Notes: generated by a model from the sequence alone, not told the origin. A stretch of 64,000 nt of DNA from Pontibacillus chungwhensis BH030062 (GCF_000770675.1 NZ_AVBG01000002.1:340634-404633), one strand, 5' to 3'. Positions 50,890 through 59,982 are shown, counted from the first letter of the stretch. Translations and numbers: made by a program.

Positions 50890-51030
50890 TTTCTGATTTT
50901 AATAAGTTATTCCAATTATTGTGAGGGTTATGGCTTTAAATTTACAATTGAATCACATACAATAGAATTAATTAACGGAATTTTTAAATAGTTTAAGCTC
51001 AAAGCGATTTTCTCTTTTTTTAATGAGAAC

Positions 51031-51044
51031 TGTAATCGTTTACA
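51031..51044 (+). promoter_or_regulatory. cre site (CcpA operator) of acsA
   Basis: TGTAATCGTTTACA fits the catabolite-responsive element TGWAANCGNTNWCA at every position. It lies 21 bp before the acsA ATG, where CcpA would block transcription. acsA is carbon-catabolite repressed in B. subtilis. Confidence 0.85.
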
Positions 51045-51065
51045 AAATGGGGACGAGGTGATTGG

Positions 51066-52781
51066 ATGAACATGCAACGTATTGAGACCAAAAGTGGAAA
51101 TTTCAACATGACTGACTATGAAGAAACGTATCAGAAATTTAATTGGGATGAAGCTAAATCCAATTTTAGTTGGCATACGACAGGGAAAGCAAATATTGCG
51201 TATGAAGCCATTGATCGTCATGCTGAAAACCCAGATAAAGCGGATCAAATTGCTCTTATTTATTCTGCCCCTGATCGAGAAGAGAAGCTAACTTTTACTG
51301 ATTTAAAACAATCAAGCAACCAATTTGCTAATGTACTGAAAAAACATGGGGTAGAAAAAGAAGATCGAGTCTTTTTGTTCATGCCTCGTAGTCCGGAGTT
51401 CTATGCGTCATTTCTAGGAATTCTAAAAGTCGGGGCCATTGCGGGACCTCTCTTTGAAGCATTTATGGAACAAGCGGTTCGTGACCGATTAGAAGATAGT
51501 GAAGCTTCTATGTTAGTCACCACACCTGAATTATTAGAGCGTGTACCTTTTAGTGATTTACCTCATTTGAAGAAGGTTGTCTTAGTTGGTGAGTCAGATC
51601 AAAAAGGAGAAGCTTACATTGATTATCATGCTGAGATGAATGAGGCTTCTAAAAGCTTTGATGTAGAATGGGTCGATCTAGAAGATGGTATGCTTCTCCA
51701 TTATACTTCTGGTTCAACAGGCAAGCCAAAAGGAGTTTATCACGTTCACAATGCAATGCTTCAGCATTATCAAACAGGTAAATGGGTGCTGGATTTGAAA
51801 GAAGACGATATCTACTGGTGTACAGCCGATCCGGGTTGGGTGACTGGTACGAGTTATGGAATCTTTGCTCCATGGCTGAACGGTGTGACAAACCTAGTTC
51901 GTGGTGGACGCTTTAGTCCTGAACAATGGTACGAAACATTGCAAGAAAAAGAAGTCACCGTTTGGTATTCAGCTCCTACAGCATTTCGTAAATTGATGAG
52001 TGCTGGGGAGGATATTGTGAAAGAGTATAATCTAACAAACCTCCGACATGTTCTGAGTGTGGGTGAACCTTTAAACCCAGAAGTTATTGCCTGGGGAATG
52101 AGTGCTCTGGAGCTTCGCATCCATGATACATGGTGGATGACTGAAACTGGTGGGCAATTGATTTGTAACTTCCCGGCCCTTGATATGAAACCAGGTTCCA
52201 TGGGCAAACCTTTCCCTGGTATTGTGGCTTCTATTATTGATAATGAAGGGAACGAACTTCCTCCAAATCAGATGGGGAACCTAGCCATTAAGGCACCTTG
52301 GCCGTCTATGATGCGAGCAATCTGGAAGCGACCTGAGAAATATGAGAGCTACTTCTTAAATGGCTGGTATATATCCGGAGATAGTGCGTACAAGGATGAA
52401 GAAGGATACTTTTGGTTCCAGGGTCGATTAGATGATGTTATTAATACTTCTGGAGAACGAGTGGGACCATTTGAAGTAGAAAGTAAATTGATTGAACACC
52501 CTGCAGTATCAGAGGCAGGCGTTATTGGTAAACCAGATCCTGAGCGAGGAGAGATCATTAAAGCATTTATTACTTTGAATGATGGATACTCTGAGTCGGA
52601 AGAGTTACTTGAGGAGATTCGTCAGTTTGTTAAGAAAGGGTTAAGTGCTCATGCTGCGCCTCGTGAATTAGAAGTAAAAGATACAATCCCTAAGACCCGA
52701 AGTGGTAAGATTATGAGAAGACTATTGAAATCATGGGAGCTAGGACTACCTACAGGAGATGTTTCAACTCTAGAAGAATAA
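51066..52781 (+). CDS. acsA: Acetyl-CoA synthetase AcsA
   Basis: AMP-forming ligase that activates acetate to acetyl-CoA. 571 residues, the length of B. subtilis AcsA, with the same N-terminal YEETYQKFNWDEA. Motifs: HYTSGSTGKPKGVYH (about 216-230), WWCTADPGWVTG-like YWCTADPGWVTG, HDTWWMTETGG, and the C-terminal PKTRSGKIMRR with the lysine that is acetylated in the AcuABC system. Start at 51066 with GGGGACGAGG upstream. Regulated through the cre site. Confidence 0.95.
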   Translation: MNMQRIETKSGNFNMTDYEETYQKFNWDEAKSNFSWHTTGKANIAYEAIDRHAENPDKADQIALIYSAPDREEKLTFTDLKQSSNQFANVLKKHGVEKEDRVFLFMPRSPEFYASFLGILKVGAIAGPLFEAFMEQAVRDRLEDSEASMLVTTPELLERVPFSDLPHLKKVVLVGESDQKGEAYIDYHAEMNEASKSFDVEWVDLEDGMLLHYTSGSTGKPKGVYHVHNAMLQHYQTGKWVLDLKEDDIYWCTADPGWVTGTSYGIFAPWLNGVTNLVRGGRFSPEQWYETLQEKEVTVWYSAPTAFRKLMSAGEDIVKEYNLTNLRHVLSVGEPLNPEVIAWGMSALELRIHDTWWMTETGGQLICNFPALDMKPGSMGKPFPGIVASIIDNEGNELPPNQMGNLAIKAPWPSMMRAIWKRPEKYESYFLNGWYISGDSAYKDEEGYFWFQGRLDDVINTSGERVGPFEVESKLIEHPAVSEAGVIGKPDPERGEIIKAFITLNDGYSESEELLEEIRQFVKKGLSAHAAPRELEVKDTIPKTRSGKIMRRLLKSWELGLPTGDVSTLEE

Positions 52782-52786
52782 ATAAC

Positions 52787-52820
52787 CAAAAAAGCTGTTC
52801 CAAATGGAACAGCTTTTTAT
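52787..52820 (+). terminator. Terminator of acsA
   Basis: AAAAGCTGTTCC / GGAACAGCTTTT with an AAAT loop and T run. Confidence 0.88.
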
Positions 52821-53198
52821 ACTTAGGTTACGGTTGAATGAATCTTCCTCTCTATATTGCCACTTGTAAACCTTATATCCTTAAGTCACCTTCATTATTA
52901 CGCTCTTCCCCTTGAAGTTACCCTAATAATACAAAAATGGAATTAACCTTTATAATTAGCAATCCCCCCACTGCTGCTGAGTGGGGGATTTGTAGTTATG
53001 AGTAAAATGTGTATTTTATAGTATATTTAATTTAGTATAATAATTTTACACTAAAATCACAGTTTGAGAGCATTGTGAAGTAAATATATTATTTTTTATA
53101 GAATGTTAATAATTACTTTCAATGTTGATGTATCAGTATTTGTATATAAATTCAAGTAAAAAATCTCTTCTTTACTGTTCGTTTGCACTCAAATTTTT
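52821..53198. other. acsA-rrf2 spacer with orphan hairpin
   Basis: No gene. AATCCCCCCACT / AGTGGGGGATT (52971-52990, GCTGCTG loop, one bulge) forms a strong hairpin without a T run on the plus strand. The following ~200 bp are very AT-rich. Nothing else is recognised. Confidence 0.5.
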
Positions 53199-53207
53199 TG
53201 CTATAAT
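53199..53207 (+). promoter_or_regulatory. Extended -10 promoter candidate of the Rrf2 gene
   Basis: TG-C-TATAAT, a perfect -10 with an extended TG, 40 bp upstream of the start. No good -35 at the normal distance. Confidence 0.5.
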
Positions 53208-53246
53208 AATATAACAAAAACAGACGGCGATAAAGGAGCAGAATGC

Positions 53247-53687
53247 ATGCGTCTAAAAAAGTACACGGATTACTCTTTAAGGGTTCTTCTTTATGTAGGT
53301 TCTAAAGAACAAGATCATCTATCTTCGATTAAAGAAATTTCTCAAGCATTTGATATCTCCCAAAACCACTTAAGCAAAGTGGTTTTTCACCTCGGAAAAT
53401 TAGAGTTAATTCAAACAATTCGAGGGAGGTCAGGTGGGATTAAGCTATTAGAACGACCTGAAAATATAAATTTAGGGGACGTCATTCGTAAAATGGAGAG
53501 TGACTTTGTCCTAATTGATTATGTTCAGTCTGGTTCTAAAGAGGAAGATCTAAAACCATCTGGTCAATTGAAGTATGCTTTAGAAGAGGCCTTGCAGTCA
53601 TTTTTCTACGTTTTAAATCAGTACACACTAAAGGATCTTCTTCATGAAAATGAAGAAGTAAATAAAATACTCCATTACGAAGCATAA
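53247..53687 (+). CDS. Rrf2-family regulator, NsrR-like but without cysteines
   Basis: 146-residue transcription regulator. The N-terminal winged helix (MRLKKYTDYSLRVLLYVG, then ISQNHLSKVVFHLGKLELIQTIRGRSGGIKL) is very close to the NsrR subgroup. The region where NsrR has three cysteines for its iron-sulfur cluster reads DYVQSGSKEEDLKPSGQLK, and the whole protein has no cysteine, so it cannot sense nitric oxide in the usual way. It stands alone; target unknown. AAAGGAG precedes the ATG. Confidence 0.85.
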   Translation: MRLKKYTDYSLRVLLYVGSKEQDHLSSIKEISQAFDISQNHLSKVVFHLGKLELIQTIRGRSGGIKLLERPENINLGDVIRKMESDFVLIDYVQSGSKEEDLKPSGQLKYALEEALQSFFYVLNQYTLKDLLHENEEVNKILHYEA

Positions 53688-53799
53688 CTATATAGACCAT
53701 CACAAAATGAGGGAGATCTTATGATACTCGCAGGCTCTATGAACCCTAGAGAGTAACGGCCATCACACTCGTTCTTCTTTACTTGTCGAATCTATATCT

Positions 53800-53840
53800 A
53801 AAAAGAGTAACTTCTAACATATAGAGGTTACTCTTTTTGT
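53800..53840 (+). terminator. Terminator of the Rrf2 gene
   Basis: AAAAAGAGTAAC / GTTACTCTTTTT with a 15-nt loop. Confidence 0.82.
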
Positions 53841-53899
53841 TTTATTTTCCTGATATTGAGGGAAAATGAAGAAGACTCTCTACTAAAGGTGGATTAAGA

Positions 53900-55216
53900 A
53901 TGTCTAATCAATTGTATGATGTAATCGGTGTTGGGGTAGGACCCTTTAATTTAGGATTGGCGGCACTAATAGAACCAGTGGAAGATTTAAACGGATTGTT
54001 CTTTGAGCAAACTGACCAATTGGAATGGCATCCCGGAATGTTGATTAAAGGGACAAATTTACAGGTGCCATTTCTGGCTGATTTAGTGACATTTGCTGAT
54101 CCAACGAGCCGCTTTTCGTTCGTGAATTATTTACATAAGCAAAATCGCTTGTACCCATTTTTCTTTTTCCAAGAACTTCAAGCTCCAAGGGAAGAATACA
54201 ATGAGTATTTGCAATGGGTAGCAGGTCAGTTGGGTAACTTACACTTCAGTAAAAGGGTTGTAGACGTTGAGGAACTTCAGGGTGATGGGTCCCATTATTA
54301 TAAAGTAATGGTAGAAGATATGAACACAGGTGAAATAGAACATTATAACGCAAAGCATATTGTGATGGGAACAGGTAGTACTCCTCTTATCCTAGATGGA
54401 ATGGAAGGTTTGCCTGAAGAGGATGTTGTGCACACGAGTCGCTATTTATATAAAAAAGAAGAGATCGTGAAAGGAGACAAAATTACGGTAATAGGGTCAG
54501 GACAAAGTGCTGCTGAGATAGTAGAAGATCTTTTGACAGAACAGGGGCATTATGGCTACGAGATCACATGGCTCACACGTTCACCTGGACTCTTTCAATT
54601 AGACACGGCTAAGTTACCGCAGGAGTTCTTTTCCCCAGATTATGTAACTTATTTCAATTCTTTAACGTACGAACAAAGAAAGAACACTCTGTCTGATCTA
54701 GATTCTTTACAAAATGGAGTCGACCCTTCTACTCTTAGTAATATTTATAATTGGCTTTACCATCGTTCTATTGGTTCAAATCAAAATGATGTTACGATTC
54801 AACCTGTAACTGAAGTAAGTTCTATTGAGGAAAGTGGAGAAAGCTACATGCTACATTGTCATCAATGGCAAGCAGATGATACCTTCACTTATAATACAGA
54901 CAAAGTTGTTTTAGCTACAGGGTATAAGCCTAATGTTCCCGATTGGTTTAACAATCGTTTCGCTGAAGGGGTTATCTATGAGGATGAGAACCTATTTAAG
55001 GTTGGGCGTAATTGTGAAATCGTATTTAAACAAAATCGTAATCATAAGATATTTGTTACTACAAATATCAGCCATTCCCATGGCACGGGGGCTAACAACT
55101 TAGGTCTTTCTGTCAGTAGAAATATAAAAATGATTAATACTATTGCTGGTAGGATGGTGTACCCAGAGGGTGAAGGGTCCATTTTTCAGCAGTTTCGAAT
55201 GAGTGATAGACAATAA
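53900..55216 (+). CDS. Lysine/ornithine N-monooxygenase (IucD/SidA/PvdA family)
   Basis: Flavin-dependent hydroxylase acting on the side-chain amine of lysine or ornithine, the first step toward hydroxamate siderophores. 438 residues: FAD site DVIGVGVGPFNLGLAAL (about 7-23), EWHPGM, NLQVPFLADLVTFADPTSRFSFVNYL, NADPH site VIGSGQSAAEIVEDL (about 197-211) and ATGYKPN. Substrate choice cannot be read from sequence. No siderophore synthetase, transporter or Fur box is seen nearby. Confidence 0.9.
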   Translation: MSNQLYDVIGVGVGPFNLGLAALIEPVEDLNGLFFEQTDQLEWHPGMLIKGTNLQVPFLADLVTFADPTSRFSFVNYLHKQNRLYPFFFFQELQAPREEYNEYLQWVAGQLGNLHFSKRVVDVEELQGDGSHYYKVMVEDMNTGEIEHYNAKHIVMGTGSTPLILDGMEGLPEEDVVHTSRYLYKKEEIVKGDKITVIGSGQSAAEIVEDLLTEQGHYGYEITWLTRSPGLFQLDTAKLPQEFFSPDYVTYFNSLTYEQRKNTLSDLDSLQNGVDPSTLSNIYNWLYHRSIGSNQNDVTIQPVTEVSSIEESGESYMLHCHQWQADDTFTYNTDKVVLATGYKPNVPDWFNNRFAEGVIYEDENLFKVGRNCEIVFKQNRNHKIFVTTNISHSHGTGANNLGLSVSRNIKMINTIAGRMVYPEGEGSIFQQFRMSDRQ

Positions 55217-55227
55217 CCTGTTCAATG

Positions 55228-55252
55228 GTTTAAAGAATTCTCGCAAGGGAAA
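55228..55252 (+). promoter_or_regulatory. Sigma-B-type promoter of the PfpI-family gene
   Basis: GTTTAA (55228-55233), 13 nt, GGGAAA (55247-55252), matching GTTTAA-N12-14-GGGWAW. It lies 40 bp before the start. Related B. subtilis genes belong to the general stress regulon. Confidence 0.75.
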
Positions 55253-55291
55253 TATAGGAAATATAATTAAAGCAAAGGAGAGGAGATCATC

Positions 55292-55804
55292 ATGAGTAAA
55301 ATTGCATGTGTCGTAACAGAACTTTTTGAAGATGTAGAATACACAGATCCAGTTAAGGCATTTAAAGAAGCTGGTCATGAAGTTGTAACTATTGAGAAAC
55401 AGAAAGGGAATAAAGTTACGGGTAAGCAAGGAAATGAATCGGTAACAATCGACCAAGGCATTGACGATGTGAAACCTGAAGACTTTGATGCTTTACTTAT
55501 CCCAGGAGGCTTTTCCCCTGACCAATTGCGTGCAGATGAACGCTTCGTGAAGTTTGCTAAGCATTTCATGGATGAGAAAAAGCCCGTATTTGCCATTTGT
55601 CATGGTCCTCAGTTGCTTATTACAGCTAAATCATTAGAGGGACGTACAGCAACTGGCTTTACATCTATATCTGTAGATATGGAATATGCAGGTGTTCATT
55701 ACAAAGATGAAGAGGTTGTAGTATGCGGTAATCAGCTTGTTACGAGTCGCCAACCTGATGATATCCCTGCATTTAATCGAGAATCGCTTAAACTATTGGC
55801 GTAA
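55292..55804 (+). CDS. DJ-1/PfpI-family general stress protein
   Basis: 170-residue DJ-1 superfamily protein, annotated in relatives as PfpI-type protease, deglycase or general stress protein (YfkM/YraA type). It starts MSKIACVVTELFEDVEY, with the conserved glutamate, has LLIPGGFSPDQLR, and the nucleophilic cysteine in FAICHGPQLLI (about 105). AAAGGAGAGGAG precedes the ATG. The sigma-B-type promoter supports a stress role. Confidence 0.9.
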   Translation: MSKIACVVTELFEDVEYTDPVKAFKEAGHEVVTIEKQKGNKVTGKQGNESVTIDQGIDDVKPEDFDALLIPGGFSPDQLRADERFVKFAKHFMDEKKPVFAICHGPQLLITAKSLEGRTATGFTSISVDMEYAGVHYKDEEVVVCGNQLVTSRQPDDIPAFNRESLKLLA

Positions 55805-55830
55805 AGGTGAGAGAGTAACTAAATAGAGAT

Positions 55831-55869
55831 AATAAAATCCTGCAACTAAATAGGTTGCAGGATTTTATC
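55831..55869 (+). terminator. Terminator of the PfpI-family gene
   Basis: ATAAAATCCTGCAAC / GTTGCAGGATTTTAT with a 7-nt loop. Confidence 0.85.
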
Positions 55870-55885
55870 TAGTTAAGGAAGAGGG

Positions 55886-56650
55886 ATGAATATGATCGTT
55901 GTAAGAGAACCTAATCATATACTATTATTTCAACAGCATCACCACGCTCTTGTGTCAGGGATCATGGCTAAGAAGTGGAAGGGGGATGAATTCGTGGGGG
56001 GAGAACCTAGAAGTGATGTAGAGTATGCAGTCGCCTACCATGATCGTGCTTGGATTCCTTTAGATCAAAAGCCCCGTTGGAATAATCATAAACAGCAACC
56101 GTATTCTTTCATTGATTTCCCTGAAGAAGAAAAGGTGATTGCATATCAAGGTGGGATTGATGAGGTTGAAGAACACTCTTCTTATGCGGCGGTAATGTGT
56201 AGCATGCATTATGCTTCCTTTTACTCGAGAACTGATACGTTATCAGAATCGGTCATAGAATTTTTACATAGTGAAGAAAGGAGAAGGGAACGCCTTCTTT
56301 CCTTTCTTTCAGAAGAAGCTCCTAACCTAAAGAAGCATTTAGACTTTCTTCAATTTTGCGATGACTTGTCTCTTTATTGTTGCATGAATCCACCTGGCGT
56401 GAAGAAGGAGAACGAGTTATCGTGGTTTCGGGATGGATTCCCCCAAACCTTTTCCATTGCTCCAAACGGTATAGAGGCAGAATGGATGGATGAAAAACAT
56501 ATTAGGGTTACCCCTTTCCCGTTCGAGGCCTCTTTTACAGTTTCTATTCCATATAAAAAAGTAAGTGACTCCATTACGGCTGACTTATGGGAGGATGCAT
56601 TTAATTCAGCCGAGAGTGAGGTAAGGACCATTACTTTTATAGAAGGATAA
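55886..56650 (+). CDS. DUF3891 family protein
   Basis: 254-residue soluble protein of unknown function. It fits DUF3891: LLFQQHHHALVSGIMAKKW, AVAYHDRAWIPLDQKPRWN, PYSFIDFPEEEKVIAYQGGIDEVE and MCSMHYASFYSR. The conserved histidines (HHH, YHDR, MHY) suggest a metal-dependent HD-like site, which is inference. Two ATG codons (55886, 55892) both have purine-rich sites upstream. It is convergent with the DUF421 gene, only 3 bp apart. Confidence 0.82.
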   Translation: MNMIVVREPNHILLFQQHHHALVSGIMAKKWKGDEFVGGEPRSDVEYAVAYHDRAWIPLDQKPRWNNHKQQPYSFIDFPEEEKVIAYQGGIDEVEEHSSYAAVMCSMHYASFYSRTDTLSESVIEFLHSEERRRERLLSFLSEEAPNLKKHLDFLQFCDDLSLYCCMNPPGVKKENELSWFRDGFPQTFSIAPNGIEAEWMDEKHIRVTPFPFEASFTVSIPYKKVSDSITADLWEDAFNSAESEVRTITFIEG

Positions 56651-56653
56651 AAG

Positions 56654-57235
56654 TTATTTTAGTTTTGGATCTGAGTGAAGTCCTTTGCTTGTCATTTCGT
56701 TAAAAATATCGTTATTTGGTTGGGGAGTTGGATTAGGTACTTGTTTAAGCATAGAAGGGTGGATCAGTCGCTTAAATTCCCCTATTGTTAATGGCTTCTC
56801 TTCCTCTTTTAAATCGTATCCTAACTGCCCGTTAGGTTCAATTGTTGCTGTTTGGATAGAGGATAGCTGTGTAATGCCTTGTTGTCTTACGAGCATCTCT
56901 AACTGGTCGACTGATAAACGGAGTTTTTTTAACTCTTTCGTTTGGAGCTGACCATTTTGAATGACAACCCTAGACTTTCCGGTCACTAACTTTTCCAGAG
57001 AGTTAAATTTCAGTTGTAGGTATTCAAGTATAATGAGAAATAGCACAAAGACCGAGGCTGCTACTATAGTACGCCAAACACTCGTTTCAATGATGGGTTG
57101 AATGATAATCGATCCAATTGAAATCATGATAACTGTTTGGCCTAAAGACATTTGCGAAATAGACTTTCTTCCTGCGAATCTCAGTAAACATACACCAGCT
57201 GTTATCATAAGGATAGATTTTAAAATGACAGACAT
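56654..57235 (-). CDS. DUF421 membrane protein (YetF/YrbG-like)
   Basis: 193-residue protein: three N-terminal membrane helices (about 2-20, 35-52, 57-77) containing LLRFAGRKSISQMSLGQTVIMISIGSII, then the soluble DUF421 domain with VIQNGQL and LRQQG-like MLVRQQGITQLSSIQTATIEPNGQL. Related Bacillus proteins are found in spores, but the role here is not evident. The ATG at 57235 has AAAGGAG 9 nt upstream; that site lies in a hairpin. A longer frame (73 more residues) lacks a ribosome site. Confidence 0.88.
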   Translation of the reverse strand: MSVILKSILMITAGVCLLRFAGRKSISQMSLGQTVIMISIGSIIIQPIIETSVWRTIVAASVFVLFLIILEYLQLKFNSLEKLVTGKSRVVIQNGQLQTKELKKLRLSVDQLEMLVRQQGITQLSSIQTATIEPNGQLGYDLKEEEKPLTIGEFKRLIHPSMLKQVPNPTPQPNNDIFNEMTSKGLHSDPKLK

Positions 57236-57242
57236 CAAATAG

Positions 57243-57281
57243 CGCTCCTTTCGTACAATGATAGCTTGTGGTAAAGGAGCG
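57243..57281 (-). promoter_or_regulatory. Hairpin covering the DUF421 ribosome-binding site
   Basis: CGCTCCTTT and AAAGGAGCG, 9-bp perfect arms with an inner ACAA/TTGT pair. On the minus strand the second arm contains the Shine-Dalgarno AAAGGAG. Read on the plus strand it is followed by ATTTTTAG and could also be a terminator. Confidence 0.55.
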
Positions 57282-57373
57282 ATTTTTAGTACAAGAAGAA
57301 AAAATAAAATGATTATTTGTGGCTGATGCAAGATCTGCAAATTTAGGTTGAAACAGGTGTTTTGTAGAATGTG

Positions 57374-57405
57374 ATAAAAAAAGGGAGCGCAAATATAGCG
57401 CCCCC
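57374..57405 (-). terminator. Terminator of yaaH
   Basis: GGGGGCGC / GCGCTCCC (one G-T pair) with a 7-nt loop, then TTTTTTT on the minus strand. Confidence 0.85.
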
Positions 57406-57434
57406 TCTGTTTGACTTTATTAGGTACAGATACT

Positions 57435-58721
57435 TTATCGTTTAACCACATCAAATTGACTTTCGATTAACTGCCAGTTTTGAGGGAAAGGAAGGCCTAA
57501 CTTCCAGTAACTCACACCCTTTAACCCCAGCTCCTTTACGAGATCAAACTTCGCTTGGATCGAGCGTGCATCTTCAAACCACACTTCATGCTTGTTTCCG
57601 TTAGCGTCCTTATACGTATAGAATGGAGCTTTAGCTTCTTCATCAAATTGAATTTCTACATTATTCTCTCTAGCCCTCCGAATTGCTTTTTGAGGAGATA
57701 GGGCTTCAGCAGGTTCATTCCCTTTTTTATATGGGAGCGTCCAGTCATATCCATAGAGATTTTGGCCGAGGAAGATTTTTTCTGCTGGCATAACGCTTAA
57801 AGCATACTCAACTACGTTTCGTACTGGATCGATTGGAGATACTGGCATAGGTGGACCGCCGCTATATCCCCACTCATACGTCATAAGCACGACGAAATCT
57901 GCAATTTCGCCATGGGTTTTATAATCATGAGCGCCATACCATGCTCCTGTTTGTTCAGCACTTTTTTTAGGAGCTAGTGCTGTTGACATTTGTAACCCTT
58001 CTGCAGAGAGACGCTTCTTCGCTTTTCGGAGGAAGTTATTGTAGTCTTCCTTTGTCTCTGGTGGGAGAAACTCAAAATCAAAATGAACGTCCCCAAATCC
58101 TTTATCTTTAGCTGTTTGTATAAGATTGCTGAGTAATGTATCTTGTAGATTTGTATCTGTTACAATGAGGCGTCCTAGTTCTTTGCTGAAACCACCTTCT
58201 TCAATATTGTTTACAACAAGCATCATTTCCACATTGTTTTCTTTGGCTATGGAAAAGTAGTCATTAAGTGGGGGTTCTATGAGTGAGCCGTCACGGTTAA
58301 TCTCATAACTAAAAGGTGCTAAGTACGTAAGGGATTTAGCATGCTCCCTCACATATTCCTCTAACTCGGGTGATACTTTTTCACCATATGTTTCTGCATA
58401 GCCATTAAAGGCCGCTTCTACTTTTGGTTGCGGTGGAATATATAGACGTAAATTTAGAGGGAGAGGTTTATCGACAGGGATATTATTGATATTGGCTAGC
58501 TCCTGAGCTGTTAATCCATACTGTTTCGCAATAGAGAATAATGAATCCCCTTTTTTTACGAAATAGTAATCGCCTTGAACGGGAATAACCAAAGCTTGCC
58601 CAACGACTAAATTATTTGGTGCATCTAGCTCATTTGCTGTTACGATCTCCTCCATTGGAACGCTATACTGATTCGCTATACTATATAGACTTTCGCCTGA
58701 AGACACGACATGAATCTGCAC
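57435..58721 (-). CDS. yaaH: Spore peptidoglycan hydrolase YaaH (SleL), LysM plus GH18
   Basis: Spore cortex-fragment N-acetylglucosaminidase acting during germination. 428 residues: two LysM repeats (about 3-47 and 53-96), then a glycoside hydrolase 18 barrel with HFDFEFLPP (catalytic Glu near 220) and DFVVLMTYEWGYSGGPP, ending in SYWKLGLPFPQNW. Length and sequence track B. subtilis YaaH. The start is GTG with AAAGGGGG 7 nt upstream. No classical signal peptide, consistent with assembly from the mother cell. Confidence 0.95.
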   Translation of the reverse strand: MQIHVVSSGESLYSIANQYSVPMEEIVTANELDAPNNLVVGQALVIPVQGDYYFVKKGDSLFSIAKQYGLTAQELANINNIPVDKPLPLNLRLYIPPQPKVEAAFNGYAETYGEKVSPELEEYVREHAKSLTYLAPFSYEINRDGSLIEPPLNDYFSIAKENNVEMMLVVNNIEEGGFSKELGRLIVTDTNLQDTLLSNLIQTAKDKGFGDVHFDFEFLPPETKEDYNNFLRKAKKRLSAEGLQMSTALAPKKSAEQTGAWYGAHDYKTHGEIADFVVLMTYEWGYSGGPPMPVSPIDPVRNVVEYALSVMPAEKIFLGQNLYGYDWTLPYKKGNEPAEALSPQKAIRRARENNVEIQFDEEAKAPFYTYKDANGNKHEVWFEDARSIQAKFDLVKELGLKGVSYWKLGLPFPQNWQLIESQFDVVKR

Positions 58722-58790
58722 ACCATTGCCCCCTTTTTAAATGCTTAACTAATTAAGACTTATGTAAGAAGAGGGGGAAGTATGAGTAGA

Positions 58791-59324
58791 TCATTTCTTG
58801 TGAATAGGTGAAATGTCCGCTTTTAAAACATTTTTCATCATCTTTAAAGCGTAGATGTTATCTTCTACGTCATTAGAGGCAATACAATCAGACGGAACGT
58901 GTAGGGTGTATTCTCGCATATAGGCATCATTTGCAGTAAATAGGACGCAAATATTACCCGCAATACCACTTATAATGAGGTGGTTTACATTTAATTCAAC
59001 CAGAAGAGCTTGCAGAGCTGTTTGGTGAAAAGCAGAGTGCTTCGGTTTAATAAGGAAGTAATCCGATTCACTTGGGGCAATTTGTTTGAGAAAAGATTGG
59101 TTTTTCTCATTTGTACATGTATCAATAATACGGTTCAAATTTGCTTGCCACAGTTTGTAATGATCATTTATGTAGATAATAGGAAGGTTGTGCTTGTTGG
59201 CGTAAGCTTTTAATCGTAAAATATTTGGTAGCATAGTGTAACACTCTTTTAAAAGCAAGGATCCGTGTTGGAAGTTAAAATCATTAATGAAATCAATGAA
59301 GAGAATGGCAGTCTTTTTGGTCAT
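58791..59324 (-). CDS. yaaI: Isochorismatase-family cysteine hydrolase YaaI
   Basis: 177-residue hydrolase. Catalytic-triad candidates are the aspartate in LFIDFINDF (about 10), a lysine in KPKHSAF (about 84) and the cysteine in ISGIAGNICVLFTAND (about 124). The family includes isochorismatases and nicotinamidases; the substrate is unknown. The place between yaaH and tadA is the same as in B. subtilis. GGGAGG precedes the ATG. Confidence 0.9.
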   Translation of the reverse strand: MTKKTAILFIDFINDFNFQHGSLLLKECYTMLPNILRLKAYANKHNLPIIYINDHYKLWQANLNRIIDTCTNEKNQSFLKQIAPSESDYFLIKPKHSAFHQTALQALLVELNVNHLIISGIAGNICVLFTANDAYMREYTLHVPSDCIASNDVEDNIYALKMMKNVLKADISPIHKK

Positions 59325-59389
59325 ATTAGATGAACCTCCCTTTAACTGTTATTCTTTCTAGAGTTTTGAGAATTAAACAAGTAAAGTGA

Positions 59390-59878
<489 letters not shown>

Positions 59879-59905
59879 CTTACAGAACACAAACGCCATT
59901 TTTGT

Positions 59906-59934
59906 TTGCATTTTAAAGAAAAAGTAGATATACT
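59906..59934 (+). promoter_or_regulatory. Promoter of the SRP RNA
   Basis: TTGCAT (59906-59911) and TATACT (59929-59934), 17 nt apart, about 50 nt before the mature 5' end. Confidence 0.65.
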
Positions 59935-59982
59935 AATTATTGCGCACTTAAAGAAGAGTGCACGAACAAATTGATAACAAGT

